A stretch of DNA of 6,327 bases from Actinomycetota bacterium (GTDB lineage Bacteria > Actinomycetota > Actinomycetes > S36-B12 > UBA5976): NCBI GenBank assembly GCA_009704345.1, contig WLEH01000066.1:1-6327 (forward strand), read 5' to 3'. A program made the translations under genes and the position numbers. Shown one piece after another: positions 5,874 through 6,327 of the stretch (positions are counted from its first letter, which is position 1; every line of letters starts with the position of its first letter). Under the pieces are notes generated by a model, which worked only from the letters and a program-made list of their open reading frames with translations, ran no database searches and was not told the DNA's origin.

Positions 5874-6327
5874 TAGCGGGTACATTTTCCACATTAGGCG
5901 AGTGCGCCGCATCTGGAATTACCACGTATTGCGCGCCAATTGTTTCTGCCATGTCATGTTGTTGCGCAATCGGCCAGGCATCATCGGCTTCGCCGTGGGT
6001 CACTAAAACCGGAAGTCCAGCTTTTGCAATTTTGGCAACATCATGACTTAGATCTGCTTGGTCAATCAGAATTTGTGCTTTGCCAAGCAGCGCTGCAGTT
6101 TTAGTGTTCAACCAACGAGTGCGTAAAAAATTCTCAACATTGGGACTAGTTAGTCTGCCATCAGCTTTCATCTCCGCAATGCTGTTATCAATTCGATTGT
6201 TTTTATTTCCTGCCCTGAGGTCAACTTGAAAATCCTTTAACCAGTCATAACTAGTGCCAGGAATTGCTCCTGGGCCAGAGCAGAACAAGGTGAGTGAAGC
6301 TAAGTTTGCACCAGCGATTGTGGCCGC
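5833..6327 (-). CDS. Alpha/beta-hydrolase fold protein (5'-truncated)
   Basis: This is the C-terminal 164 residues of an alpha/beta hydrolase whose start lies beyond the right edge. The frame stays open to base 6327 (reading AATIAGANLASLT upstream), so the TTG at 6288 is an internal Leu codon and not a start. The fragment begins just after where the nucleophile elbow would be and includes the strand LASLTLFCSGPGAIPG, followed by a helical cap-like stretch (about fragment residues 28-100). It ends with the classic C-terminal half of the triad: GLPVLVTHGEADDAWP (104-119), carrying the likely acid Asp115 or Asp116, and VVIPDAAHSPNVE (135-147), with the catalytic His142. The nucleophile Ser cannot be seen. 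No secretion signal or substrate clue is available, so esterase, lipase, epoxide hydrolase-like or MenH-like roles are all open. The gene is convergent with the transporter and overlaps it by 41 bases. Confidence 0.88.
   Translation of the reverse strand, partial: AATIAGANLASLTLFCSGPGAIPGTSYDWLKDFQVDLRAGNKNNRIDNSIAEMKADGRLTSPNVENFLRTRWLNTKTAALLGKAQILIDQADLSHDVAKIAKAGLPVLVTHGEADDAWPIAQQHDMAETIGAQYVVIPDAAHSPNVENVPATTAVLDQFWCNSL

Noticed and set aside
6286..6288. TTG at 6288 as the start of the hydrolase
   Set aside because: The open frame continues to the window edge with family-like sequence, and starting here would remove the whole nucleophile half of the fold.

Overview
The window looks like a gene-dense, streamlined actinobacterial chromosome. 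It carries six protein genes: two are cut by the window edges (rdgB on the left, an alpha/beta hydrolase on the right) and four are complete. By eye the base composition is moderate, roughly mid-40s % GC. The proteins nevertheless read as actinobacterial: a SecA1-type SecA of 885 residues, a MgtE-N/CBS protein with PRC-barrel-like N-terminus, and a DUF1003 protein. Low GC, actinobacterial gene content and almost no intergenic DNA together suggest a small-genome aquatic lineage such as the freshwater Nanopelagicales (acI). This placement is inference from memory of family sequences, not a search result.

Layout. Positions 1-489 (+) hold the 3' part of rdgB, the house-cleaning pyrophosphatase for ITP/XTP. 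A 70-base gap leads to secA (560-3217, +), the ATPase motor of the Sec export pathway. Convergent to secA lies a two-gene minus-strand unit, transcribed from 4927 down to 3214. Its first gene encodes a 414-residue cytoplasmic PRC/MgtE-N/CBS protein. Its second encodes a 158-residue DUF1003 protein with two membrane helices, whose start overlaps the first gene's stop by 8 bases. Divergent from this unit, across only 43 bases, is an EamA/DMT-family transporter (4971-5873, +). Its 3' end overlaps by 41 bases the 3' end of a minus-strand alpha/beta hydrolase (5833 to beyond the right edge).

The window contains only about 113 noncoding bases out of 6327 (490-559 and 4928-4970). Both convergent pairs overlap at their stop codons and neither has room for an intrinsic terminator. 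No RNA genes, insertion sequences, CRISPR arrays, phage genes or defence genes were seen. The genes are mostly housekeeping. The only candidate for an under-described system is the CBS/MgtE-N plus DUF1003 pair, which looks like a cation- or nucleotide-sensing cytoplasmic protein made together with a small membrane protein of unknown function. I see no stronger evidence of a novel system here.
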